Assembly (NCBI GenBank): GCA_949752795.1
Contig: CATKHW010000280.1
Coordinates: 682,001-746,000, forward strand
Length of the DNA stretch: 64,000 nucleotides
Direction of reading: 5' to 3'
Source of the DNA: Hyperoodon ampullatus
Lineage: Eukaryota; Chordata; Mammalia; Artiodactyla; Ziphiidae
A program made the position numbers and the translations under genes. Positions 1 through 11,321 of the stretch are shown here, in pieces (position 1 is the first letter of the stretch; each line of letters opens with the position of its first letter). The notes beneath the pieces were generated by a model. That model was not told where the DNA came from. It did not search any database and saw only the letters and a program-made list of their open reading frames with translations.

Positions 1-117
1 CTATGTATTGATATGTCTCCGTAAGGGAATCAAGTGTGTCTAGACTGGCATAAACATGGCAGCGAGAATCAGCTCAAACCCACTATAAAAAGGAATTTCA
101 AAAACAAAACAAAAAAA
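1..117 (+). repeat. L1 3'UTR end and A-rich tail of the unit cut by the window start
   Basis: Matches the terminal part of an L1 3'UTR in degenerate form and ends in an A-rich stretch (about 88-117). The same tail ends the L1 segment in every later unit, for example at about 1,855. It marks the junction from L1-derived to non-L1 DNA. Confidence 0.6.
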
Positions 118-690
118 CTGGGAAATTCTTTACAATTCCTTCAGGGTCTCTGATGAAACCTGGAATGACCCTCTCTACAACGACAGTTGGATGTGGCATA
201 AGGAGGGACACTTGGGACTGAGACGATTGGTGAGATTGGGTGAGCAAATGCAGACCCTTTAAAGCACAAATGCCTGGCACCCATTCCATGGGTCCCAACT
301 CTCCAGGTTGAAGGGAATATTACTACAGATATAACATGTACGGGAAACCTAGGAACGGACACACTGTGAATACGATAGGTTTCTAAAACTCAACGAATAG
401 TCCCTCTCCTGGTGCTCCGGTTTGACTTTCCATCTGCTTTACTATCAACCTCCCAACTTGGAGAGACAGCCCCTTTAACCTCCTGGTTCGCACAGGTTGT
501 CTATTTGGCAAAGAATGAAAGGGAAGAGGGAGAACCAATGAGAGAGTAGCTGTTAGGCTTTGGGACGGGCATATATCACTGTAATCTCCCAGAAGGAAGA
601 AGAATTAACCAAAGTCTCAGCCACCCACCGGGAATCAGTATAGGTCCTGAACCAAAATTTTGGACTTGCGGTCAGCTCACCAAAAACGAG
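118..690. repeat. Non-L1 module of the array-1 unit (reference copy)
   Basis: About 570 bp between the L1 A-rich tail and the next L1-like stretch. I do not recognise its origin. It has no long open frame shared by all units and no tRNA-like SINE promoter that I can see. Its presence in the fossil units at 62.0-62.3 kb and 63.5-64.0 kb shows it belonged to the unit before the young array amplified. The right boundary is approximate because the adjoining L1 homology is weak. Confidence 0.6.
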
Positions 691-889
691 TTGAAAAATG
701 GAGCTCAGGGGCACAGCAATTCACAAACTGGCCGAGTAATAAAGGACAACTATCGTCCAAAAATCTGTTGAGGGAAGGCAACGAGGCGGACTTGAAAGCG
801 AGGCAGAATAGCAGGAAACAGATTTCAAGAGGTACGTTGGAATCGCCTTTAAAGCACAGGAAGAGGGGCACAACTTCGACAATGATGCA
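690..889 (+). repeat. L1 ORF2-end-like segment upstream of the palindrome (reference copy)
   Basis: Weak but collinear similarity to L1 ORF2 just upstream of the conserved '...atgcaaatc..actaca' stretch. The fossil copy at about 62,400-62,571 is closer to L1 and bridges the comparison. The palindrome at 890-963 therefore interrupts an older L1 segment and does not border it. The left limit is uncertain by about 100 bp. Confidence 0.5.
832..848 (+). promoter_or_regulatory. Degenerate CENP-B-box-like 17-mer (reference copy)
   Basis: The 17 bases gtacgttggaatcgcct match the CENP-B box consensus at 11 positions, including a contiguous CGTTGGAA core. The second T of TTCG and the CGGG end, needed for binding in the known box, are changed. 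It recurs in nearly every unit at the same place, with some units reading 'ctacgtagg'. The fossil unit lacks it. It may be chance; functional CENP-B binding is doubtful. Confidence 0.25.
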
Positions 890-963
890 CTTGACCAAAA
901 AGGGCGTATGCGTTTTCTCCTGAATATATTCAGGAGAAAACGCATACGCCCTTTTTGGCCAAG
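890..963. mobile_element. 74-bp palindrome of unit 1, mariner-MITE-like (reference copy, one mismatch)
   Basis: Two 37-base arms meet at 'gaatatattc' with no spacer. The only mismatched pair involves the A at 894. The ends read ttggccaaaaag / ctttttggccaa. From memory these are the terminal inverted repeats of a mariner-type MITE family common in cetartiodactyls, copies of which give the ruminant miR-2284/2285 hairpins. The element interrupts L1-derived sequence. No clear TA duplication remains. RNA from either strand could fold into a 37-bp stem, but no promoter is visible. Confidence 0.7.
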
Positions 964-1855
964 CAAGCAAGCGGGCAATGCAAATCTGCACTACAAAGAA
1001 GTATCACTTCCCACCGGTCAAAAGGGACATCCACAAAATGTGTAAAAACCAGAAAGGCAAGACAGGCCCTGGAGAACAGGGAGCCTTGTTATGCTGATGG
1101 GCGGGATGTAAATTGCCAACTGCCTCTCTGGAGGAGTGCATTGTGTTCCCTAAAAGAAGTAAACAACAGAGCTACAGAGCCAAGGGCACTTCCAGTCTAG
1201 GGAATATACCTTGGGAAAACAGAAAATCAATAAGACAGAGCCACCCCAAAATTTAGGGCTGCACTGCTTACAAGGACCTCAACTTTGGTACACCTCAAAT
1301 ATCCCAGGAAATATAAAATTGGTTCAAAAAATTGTGGTACTTACGTACAATGGAATATCCCTCAGCCATGAAATCAATGTCATAAGACCAGTAGCAGCAA
1401 AATGGGTGGATTCAGGTACGATGATTCTTAGTGAAATAAGTCACACAGAAAAAGAAACTTATCATAGGATATCACTTATGAAGATCCTGTAAACATGGCT
1501 ACACTTGAACTGAGTTCGGAAAGAGAACAGTGTCTCACATTTAGAAAACACTCTTATGCCTGCTTAAGGAGGAAGGAGAGGTGGGGTGATGCATAAAACC
1601 AGAGTTTGATATAAGCACAGGTACCGTTCCAAAAACCAACTATGGAATAGACAAGACCTACACCTTCCTCAGTGAAAGGGACTCAAAACCCCATATTTCC
1701 CGCAGAGGAATATATCTGACTAGTAAGAATCTTAAAACCTATGTATAGATATGTCTCCATAAGGGAAGCAAGGTTGTGTAGACTGGCATAAACATGGCAG
1801 CGAGAATCAGCTCAAACCCACTATAAAAATAAATTTCAAAAACAAAACAAAAAAA
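964..1855 (+). repeat. L1 ORF2 end and 3'UTR segment of the unit (reference copy)
   Basis: About 890 bp, collinear with the last part of L1 ORF2 and the 3'UTR, in + orientation. It starts at 'gcaaatctgcactacaaaga' next to the palindrome, passes 'tggaatatccctcagccat', and ends at an A-rich tail near 1,855. Frames are broken throughout, so it has no coding capacity. The 93-codon open frame seen in most units here does not extend as ORF2 and is treated as chance. Confidence 0.75.
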
Positions 1856-2627
1856 CTGGGAAATTCTTTACAATTCCTTGAGGGCCTCTGATGAAACCTG
1901 GAATGACCCTATCTACAATGACAGCTGGATGTGGCATAAGGCTGGACACTTGGGACTGAGAGGATTGGTGAGACTGTGTGAGCAAATGCAGACCCTTTAA
2001 AGCAATAATACATGGCACCCATTCCATGGGTCCCAACTCTCCAGGTTGAAGGGAATGTTACTACAGCTATAACATGTACGGGAAACCTAGAGACCGGACA
2101 CACTGTGAATACGAAAGGTTTCTAAAACTCAATGAATAGTCCCTCTCCTGGTGCTCCGGTTTGACTTTCCATCTGCTTTACTATCAATCTCCCAACTTGG
2201 AGAGACAGCCCCATTAACCTCGTGGTTCGCACAGGTTTCCAATTTGGCAGAGGATGAAAGGGAAGAGGGAGAACCAATGAGAGAGTAGCTGTTAGGCATT
2301 TGGACGGGCACATATCACTGTAACTTCCCGGCAGGAAGAAGAATTAACCAAATTCTCAGCCACCCACCGGGAACCAGTATAGGTCCTTAACCAAAATTTT
2401 GGACTTGCGGTCAGCTCACCAAAATGACTTGAAAAATGGAGCTCAGGGGCACAGCAATTCACAAACTGGCCGAGTAATAAAGGAAAACTGTCTTCCAAAA
2501 ATCTGTTGAGGGAAGGCAGCGAGGCAGACTTGAAAGCGAGGCAGAATAGCAGGAAACAGATTTCAAGAGGTACGTTGGAATCGCCTTTAAAGCACAGGAA
2601 GAGGGGCACAACTTCGACAGTGATGCA

Positions 2628-2701
2628 CTTGGCCAAAAAGGGCGTATGCGTTTTCTCCTGAATATATTCAGGAGAAAACGCATACGCCCTTTTTGGCCAA
2701 G
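2628..2701. mobile_element. Perfect 74-bp palindrome (unit 2)
   Basis: All 37 pairs match, from 'cttggcc' at the left to 'ggccaag' at the right. This is the consensus form. Homology between the arms stops exactly outside these ends (a versus g, then c versus t). Confidence 0.9.
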
Positions 2702-4365
2702 CAAGCAAGCGGGCAATGCAAATCTGCACTACAAAGAAGTATCACTTCCCACCGGTCAAAAGGGACATCCACAAAATGTGTAAAAACCAGAGAGGCAAGA
2801 CAGGCCCTGGAGAACAGGGAGCCTTGTTATGCTGATGGGCGGGATGTAAGTTGCCAACTGCCTCTCTGGAGGAGTGCATTGTGTTCCCAAAAACAAGTAA
2901 AGAACGGAGCTACAGAGCCAAGGGCACTTCCAGTCTAGGGAATATACCTTGGGAAAAGTGAAAATCAATAAGACAGAGCCACCCCAACATTTAGGGCTGC
3001 ACTGCTTACAAGGACCTCAACTTGAATACACCTTAAGTATCCCAGGAAATATAAAAATGGTTCAAAAAATTGTGGTTCTTACGTACGATGGAATATCCCT
3101 TAGCCATGAAATCAATGTCATAAGACCAGTAGCAGCAAAATGGTTGGATTCAGGTACGATGATTCTAAGTGAAATAAGTCACACAGAAAAAGAAACTTAT
3201 CATAAGATATCACTTATGAAGATCCTGTAAACATGGCTACACTTGAACTGAGTTAGGAAAGAGAACAGTGTCTCATATTTAGAAAACACTCTTATGCCTG
3301 CTTAAGCGGGAAGGAGAGGTGGGGTGATGCATAAAACCAGAGTTTGATATAAGCACAGGTACCGTTCCAAAAACCAACTATGGAATAGACAAGACCTACA
3401 CATTCCTCAGTGAAAGGGACTCAAAACACCATATTTCCCACAGAGGAATATATCTGACTAGTAAGAATCTTAAAACCTATGTATTGATATGTCTCCGTAA
3501 GGGAATCAAGTGTGTCTAGACTGGCATAAACATGGCAGCGAGAATCAGCTCAAACCCACTATAAAAAGGAATTTCAAAAACAAAACAAAAAAACTGGGAA
3601 ATTCTTTACAATTCCTTCAGGGTCTCTGATGAAACCTGGAATGACCCTATCTACAACGACAGTTGGATGTGGCATAAGGAGGGACACTTGGGACTGAGAC
3701 GATTGGTGAGATTGGGTGAGCAAATGCAGACCCTTTAAAGCACAAATGCCTGGCACCCATTCCATGGGTCCCAACTCTCCAGGTTGAAGGGAATATTACT
3801 ACAGATATAACATGTACGGGAAACCTAGGAACGGACACACTGTGAATACGATAGGTTTCTAAAACTCAACGAATAGTCCCTCTCCTGGTGCTCCGGTTTG
3901 ACTTTCCATCTGCTTTACTATCAACGTCCCAACTTGGAGAGACAGCCCCTTTAACCTCCTGGTTCGCACAGGTTGTCTATTTGGCAGAGAATGAAAGGGA
4001 AGAGGGAGAACCAATGAGAGAGTAGCTGTTAGGCATTGGGACGGGCATATATCACTGTAATCTCCCAGAAGGAAGAAGAATTAACCAAAGTCTCAGCCAC
4101 CCACCGGGAATCAGTATAGGTCCTGAACCAAAATTTTGGACTTGCGGTCAGCTCACCAAAAACGAGTTGAAAAATGGAGCTCAGGGGCACAGCAATTCAC
4201 AAACTGGCCGAGTAATAAAGGACAACTATCGTCCAAAAATCTGTTGAGGGAAGGCAACGAGGCGGACTTGAAAGCGAGGCAGAATAGCAGGAAACAGATT
4301 TCAAGAGGTACGTTGGAATCGCCTTTAAAGCACAGGAAGAGGGGCACAACTTCGACAATGATGCA
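2628..4365 (+). repeat. Array 1, unit 2 (1,738 bp)
   Basis: Palindrome 2,628-2,701 is perfect over all 74 bases. Subtype A near 3,737. A 145-codon minus-strand frame (2,292-2,729) ends in this unit and is not kept in other units. Confidence 0.9.
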
Positions 4366-6104
4366 CTTGACCAAAAAGGGCGTATGCGTTTTCTCCTGAA
4401 TATATTCAGGAGAAAACGCATACGCCCTTTTTGGCCAAGCAAGCAAGCGGGCAATGCAAATCTGCACTACAAAGAAGTATCACTTCCCACCGGTCAAAAG
4501 GGACATCCACAAAATGTGTAAAAACCAGAAAGGCAAGACAGGCCCTGGAGAACAGGGAGCCTTGTTATGCTGATGGGCGGGATGTAAATTGCCAACTGCC
4601 TCTCTGGAGGAGTGCATTGTGTTCCCTAAAAGAAGTAAACAACAGAGCTACAGAGCCAAGGGCACTTCCAGTCTAGGGAATATACCTTGGGAAAACAGAA
4701 AATCAATAAGACAGAGCCACCCCAAAATTTAGGGCTGCACTGCTTACAAGGACCTCAACTTTGGTACACCTCAAATATCCCAGGAAATATAAAATTGGTT
4801 CAAAAAATGGTGGTACTTACGTACGATGGAATATCCCTCAGCCATGAAATCAATGTCATAAGACCAGTAGCAGCAAAATGGGTGGATTCAGGTACGATGA
4901 TTCTTACTGAAATAAGTCACACAGAAAAAGAAACTTATCATACGATATGACTTATGAAGATCCTGTAAACATGGCTACACTTGAACTGAGTTAGGAAAGA
5001 GAACAGTGTCTCACATTTAGAAAACACTCTTATGCCTGCTTAAGGAGGAAGGAGAGGTGGGGTGATGCATAAAACCAGAGTTTGATATAAGCACAGGTAC
5101 CGTTCCAAAAACCAACTATGGAATAGACAAGACCTACACCTTCCTCAGTGAAAGGGACTCAAAACCCCATATTTCCCGCAGAGGAATATATCTGACTAGT
5201 AAGAATCTTAAAACCTATGTATAGATATGTCTCCATAAGGGAAGCAAGGTTGTGTAGACTGGCATAAACATGGCAGCGAGAATCAGCTCAAACCCACTAT
5301 AAAAATAAATTTCAAAAACAAAACAAAAAAACTGGGAAATTCTTTACAATTCCTTGAGGGCCTCTGATGAAACCTGGAATGACCCTATCTACAACGACAG
5401 CTGGATGTGGCATAAGGCTGGACACTTGGGACTGAGAGGATTGGTGAGACTGCGTGAGCAAATGCAGACCCTTTAAAGCAATAATACATGGCACCCATTC
5501 CATGGGTCCCAACTCTCCAGGTTGAAGGGAATATTACTACAGCTATAACATGTACGGGAAACCTAGAGACCGGACACACTGTGAATACGAAAGGTTTCTA
5601 AGACTCAACGAATAGTCCCTCTCCTGGTGCTCCTGTTTGACTTTCCATCTGCTTTACTATCAACCTCCCAACTTGGAGAGACAGCCCCTTTAACCTCCTG
5701 GTTCGCACAGGTTGCCAATTTGGCAGAGGATGAAAGGGAAGAGGGAGAAACAATGAGAGAGTAGCTGTTAGGCATTTGGACGGGCACATATCACTGTAAT
5801 TTCCCGGCAGGAAGAAGAATTAACCAAAGTCTCAGCCCCCCACTGGGAACCAGCATAGGTCTTGAACCAAAATTTTGGACTTGCGGTCAGCTCACCCATA
5901 ACGAGTTGAAAAATGGAGCTCAGGGGCACAGCAATTCACAAACTGGCCGAGTAATAAAGGACAACTATCGTCCAAAAATCTGTTGAGGGAAGGCAACGAG
6001 GAGGACTTGAAAGCGAGGCAGAATAGCAGGAAACAGATTTCAAGAGGTACGTTGGAATCGCCTTTAAGGCACAGGAAGAGGGGCACAACTTCGACAATGA
6101 TGCA
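4366..6104 (+). repeat. Array 1, unit 3 (1,739 bp)
   Basis: Palindrome 4,366-4,439 with the same single mismatch as unit 1 ('ttgacc'). Subtype B near 5,476. It shares ancestry with unit 1 at dimer distance. Confidence 0.9.
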
Positions 6105-7844
6105 CTTGGCCAAAAAGGGCGTATGCGTTTTCTCCTGAATATATTCAGGAGAAAACGCATAAGCATTTTTTGGCCAAGCAAGCAAGCGGGAAATGCAAAT
6201 CTGCACTACATAGAAGTATCACTTCCCACCGGTCAAAAGGGACATCCACAAAATGTGTAAAAACCAGAAAGGCAAGACAGGCCCTGGAGAACAGGGAGCC
6301 TTGTTATGCTGAAGGGCGGGATGTAAATTGCCAACTGCCTCTCTGGAGGAGTGCACTGTGTTCCCTAAAACAAGTAAACAACAGAGCTACAGAGCCAAGG
6401 GCACTTCCAGTCTAGGGAATATACCTTGGGAAAACTGAAAATCAATAAGACAGAGCCACCCCAAAATTTAGGGCTGCACTGCTTACAAGGACCTCAACTT
6501 GGGTACACCTTAAATATCCCAGGAAATATAAAAATGGTTCAAAAAATTGTGGTACCTACGTACTATGGAATATCCCTCAGCCATGAAATCAATGTCATAA
6601 GACCAGTAGCAGCAAAATGGGTGGATTCAGGTACGATGATTCTAAGTGAAATAAGTCACAGAGAAAAAGAAACTTATCATAAGATATCACTTATGAACAT
6701 CCTCTAAACATGGCTACACTTGAACTGAGTTAGGAAAGAGAACAGTGTCTCACATTTAGAAAACACTCTTATGCCTGCTTAAGGGGGAAGGAGAGGTGGG
6801 GTGATGCATAAAACAAGAGTTTGATATAAGCACAGGTACCGTTCCAAAAACCAACTATGGAATAGACAAGACCTACACCTTCCTCAGTGAAAGGGACTCA
6901 AAATCCCATATTTCCCGCAGAGGAATATATCTGACTAGTAAGAATCTTAAAACCTATGTATTGATATGTCTCCGTGAGGGAATCAAGTGTGTCTAGACTG
7001 GCATAAACATGGCAGCGAGAATCAGCTCAGACCCACTATAAAAAGGAATTTCAAAAACAAAACAAATAAACTGGGAAATTCTTTACAATTCCTTCAGGAT
7101 CTCTGATGAAACCTGAGAATGACCCTATCTACAATGACAGCTGGATGTGGCATAAGGCTGGACACTTGGGACTGAGAGGATTGGTGAGATTGGGTGAGCA
7201 AATGCAGACCCTTTAAAGCAATAATGCCTGGCACACATTCCATGGGTCCCAACTCTCCAGGTTGAAGGGAATATTACTACAGCTATAACATGTACGGGAA
7301 ACCTAGAGAACGGACAAACTGTGAATACGAAAGGTTTCTAAAACTCAACGAATAGTCCCTCTCCTGGTGCTCCTGTTTGACTTTCCATCTGCTTTACTAT
7401 CAATCTCCCAACTTGGAGAGACAGCCCCTTTAACCTCCTGGTTCACACAAGTTTCCAACTTGGCAGAGGATGAAAGGGAAGAGGGAGAACCAATGAGAGA
7501 GTAGCTGTTAGGCATTTAGACGGGCACATATCACTCTAAATTCCAGGCAGGAAGAAGAATTAACCAAAATCTCAGCACCCCACTGGGAACCAGCATAGGT
7601 CTTGGACCAAAATTTTGGACTTGCGGTCAGCTCACCAATAACGAGTTGAAAAATGGAGCACAGGGGCACAGCAATTCACAAACTGGCCGAGTAATAAAGG
7701 ACAACTATCGTCCAAAAATCTGTTGAGGGAAGGCAACGAGGTGGACTTGAAAGCGAGGCAGAATAGCAGGAAACAGATTTCAAGAGGTACGTTGGAATCG
7801 CCTTTAAAGCACAGGATGAGGGGCACAGCTTCGACAATGATGCA
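6105..7844 (+). repeat. Array 1, unit 4 (1,740 bp)
   Basis: Palindrome 6,105-6,178 with three changes in the right arm ('cataagcatttttt'). The diagnostic site near 7,216 is mixed (gcaataatgcctgg), suggesting a crossover between subtypes A and B. Confidence 0.9.
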
Positions 7845-9582
7845 CTTGGCCAAAAAGGGCGTATGTGTTTCCTCCTGAATATATTCAGGAGAAAACGCAT
7901 ACGCCCTTTTTGGCCAAGCAAGCAAGCGGGCAATGCAAATCTGCACTACAAAGAAGCATCACTTCCCACCGGTCAAAAGGGACATCCACAAAATGTGTAA
8001 AAACCAGAAAGGCAAGACAGGCCCTGGAGAACAGGGAGCCTTGTTATGCTGATGGGCGGGATGTAAATTGCCAACTGCCTCTCTGGAGGAGTGCATTGTG
8101 TTCCCTAAAACAAGTAAAGAACAGAGCTACAGAGCCAAGGGCACTTCCAGTCTAGGGAATATACCTTGGGAAAACTGAAAATCAATAAGACAGAGTCACC
8201 CCAAAATTTAGGGCTGCACTGCTTACAAGGACCTCAACTTGGATACACCTTAAATATCCCAGGAAATATAAAAATGGTTCAAAAAATTGTGGTTCTTACG
8301 TACGATGAAATATCCCTTAGCCATGAAATCAATGTCATAAGACCAGTAGCAGCAAAATGGGTGGATTCAGGTACGATGATTCTAAGTGAAATAAGTCACA
8401 CAGAAAAAGAAACTTATCATAAGATATCACTTATGAAGATCCTGTAAACATGGCTACACTTGAACTGAGTTAGGAAAGAGAACAGTGTCTCATATTGAGA
8501 AAACACTCTTATGCCTGCTTAAGGGGGAAGGAGAAGTGGGATGATGCATAAAACCAGAGTTTGATATAAGCACAGGTACCGTTCCAAGAACCAACTATGG
8601 AATAGAAAAGACCTACACCTTCCTCAGTGATAGGGTCTCAAAACCCCATATTTCCCGCAGAGGAATATATCTGACTAGTAAGCATCTTAAAACCTATATA
8701 TTGATATGTCTCCGTAAGCTAATCAAGTGTGTCTAGACTGGCATATACATGGCAGCGATAATCAGCTCAAACCCACTATAAAAAGAATTTCAAAAACAAA
8801 GCAAAAAAACTGGGAAATTCTTTACAATTTCTTCCGGGTCCCTGATGAAACCTGGAATGACCCTATCTACAACGACAGCTGGATGTGGCATAAGGAGGGA
8901 CACTTGGGACTGAGAGGATTGGTGAGATTGGGTGAGCAAATGCAGACCCTTTAAATCACAAATGCCTGGCACCCATTCCATGGGTCCCAACTCTCCAGGT
9001 TGAAGGGAATATTACTACAGCTATAACATGTACGGGAAACCTAGAGAACGGACACACTGTGAATATGAAAGGTTTCTAAAACTCAACGAATAGTCCCTCT
9101 CCTGGTGCTCCGCTTTGACTTTTCATCTGCTTTACTATCAACCTCCCAAATTGGAGAGACAGCCCCTTTAACCTCCTGGTTCACACAGGTTGCCAAATTG
9201 GCAGAGGATGAAAGGGAAGAGGGAGAACCAATGAGAGAGTAGCTGTTAGGCATTTGGACGGGCACATATCACTGTAATTTCCCGGCAGGAAGATGAATTA
9301 ACCAAAGTCTCAGCCACCCACCGGGAACTAGTATATTTCCTGAACCAAAATTTTGGACTTGCGGTCAGCTCACCACAAACGAGTTGAAAAATGGAGCTCA
9401 GGGGCACAGCAATTCACAAACTGGCCGAGTAATAAAGGACAACTATCGTCCAAAAATCTGTTGAGGAAAGGCAGCGAGGCGGACTTGAAAGCGAGGCAGA
9501 ATAGCAGGAAACGGATTTCAAGAGGTACGTTGGAATCGCCTTTAAAGCACAGGAAGAGGGGCACAACTTCGACAGTGATGCA
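7845..9582 (+). repeat. Array 1, unit 5 (1,738 bp)
   Basis: Palindrome 7,845-7,918 with two left-arm changes (tgtgtttcc). Subtype A' near 8,954 (atcacaaatgcctgg). Confidence 0.9.
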
Positions 9583-9656
9583 CTTGGCCAAAAAGGGCGT
9601 ATGCGTTTTCTCCTGAATATATTCAGGAGAAAACGCATACGCCCTTTTTGGCCAAG
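9583..9656. mobile_element. Perfect 74-bp palindrome (unit 6)
   Basis: All 37 pairs match; identical to the unit 2 copy. Confidence 0.9.
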
Positions 9657-11321
9657 CAAGCAAGCGGGCAATGCAAATCTGCACTACAAAGATGTATCAC
9701 TTCCCACCGGTCCAAAGGGACATCCACAAAATGTGTAAAAACCAGAAAGGCAAGACAGGCCCTGTAGAACAGGGAGCCTTGTTATGCCGGTGGGCGGGAT
9801 GTAATTTGCCAACTGCCTCTCTGAAGGAGTACATTGTGTTCCATAAAACAAGTAAAGAACAGAGCTACAGAGCCAAGGGCACTTCCAGTCTAGGGAATAT
9901 ACCTTGGGAAAACTGAAAATCAATAAGACAGAGCCACCCCAATATTTAGGGCTGCACTGCTTACAAGGACCTCAACTTGGATACACCTTAAGTATCCCAG
10001 GAAATATAAAAATGGTTCAAAAAATTGTGGTACTTACGTACGATGGAATATCCCTCAGCCATGAAATCAATGTCATAAGACCAGTAGCAGCAAAATGGGT
10101 GGATTCAGGTACGATGATTCTAAGTGAAATAAGTCACACAGAAAAAGAAACTTATCATAAGATATCACTTATGAAGATCCTGTAAACATGGCTACACTTG
10201 AACTGAGTTAGGAAAGAGAACAGTGTCTCACATTTAGAAAACACTCTTATGCCTGCTTAAGGGGAAAGGAGAGGTGGGGTGATGCATAAAACCAGAGTTT
10301 GATATAAGCACAGGTACCGTTCCAAAAACCAACTATGGAATAGACAAGACCTACACCTTCCTCAGTGAAAGGGACTCAAAACACCATATTTCCCCCAGAG
10401 GAATATATCTGACTAGTAAGAATCTTAAAACCTATGTATTGATATGTCTCCGTAAGGGAATTAAGTGTGTCTAGACTGGCATATACATGGCAGCGATAAT
10501 CAGCTCAAACCCACTATAAAAAGGAATTTCAAAAACAAAGCAAAAAAACTGGGAAATTCTTTACAATTTCTTCCGGGTCCCTGATGAAACCTGGAATGAC
10601 CCTATCTACAACGACACCTGGATGTGGCATAAGGAGGGACACTTGGGACTGAGAGGATTGGTGACATTGGGTGAGCAAATGCAGACCCTTTAAATCACAA
10701 ACGCCTGGCACCCATTCCATGGGCCCCAACTCTCCAGGTTGAAGGGAATATTACTACAGCTATAACATGTACGGGAAACCTAGAGAACGAACACACTCTG
10801 AATACGAAAAGTTTCTAAAACTCAACGAATAGTCCCTGTCCTGGTGCTCCGGTTTGATTTTTCATCTGCTTTACTATCAACCTCCCAAATTGGAGAGACA
10901 GCCCCTTTAACCTCCTGGTTCACACAGGTTGCCAAATTGGCAGAGGATGAAAGGGAAGAGGGAGAACCAATTAGAGAGTAGCTGTTAGGCATTTGGACGG
11001 GCACATATCACTGTAATTTCCCGGCAGGAAGAAGAATTAACCAAAGTCTCAGCCACCCACCAGGAACTAGTATATGTCCTGAACCAAAATTTTGGACTTG
11101 CGGTCAGCTCACCAAAAACGAGTTGAAAAATGGAGCTCAGGGGCACAGCAATTCACAAACTGGCCGAGTAATAAAGGACAACTATCTTCCAAAAATCTGT
11201 TGATGAAAGGCAACGAGGCGGACTTTAAAGCGAGGCAGAATAGCAGGAAACAGATTTAAACAGGTACGTTGGAATCGCCTTTAAAGCACAGGAAGAGGGG
11301 CATAACTTCGACAGTGATGAA
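9583..11321 (+). repeat. Array 1, unit 6 (1,739 bp)
   Basis: Palindrome 9,583-9,656 is perfect. Subtype A' near 10,693, with an extra change (acgcctgg). Confidence 0.9.

Larger units (their letters stand above)
1..889 (+). repeat. Array 1, left partial unit
   Basis: Right-hand part of a unit cut by the window edge. Subtype A at the diagnostic site near 260 (gcacaaatgcctgg). About 99.4% like the corresponding part of unit 2 (offset 3,476 bp), which shows a dimeric arrangement at this end. Confidence 0.9.
890..2627 (+). repeat. Array 1, unit 1 (1,738 bp)
   Basis: Palindrome 890-963 with one mismatched pair. Subtype B site near 1,998 (gcaataatacatgg). Near-copy of unit 3. Confidence 0.9.

Noticed and set aside
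832..848. True CENP-B box
   Set aside because: The essential CGGG end and one T of TTCG are missing, so only a loose resemblance is claimed.
890..963. Palindrome as a bacterial-type terminator or operator
   Set aside because: The context is mammalian satellite DNA with L1; the T-run is part of the inverted arms.
2292..2729. 145-codon minus-strand frame in unit 2 and 144-codon + frame in unit 24 (40,650-41,084)
   Set aside because: Each exists in one unit only and runs through the palindrome and degraded L1 sequence; single-base differences close it elsewhere.
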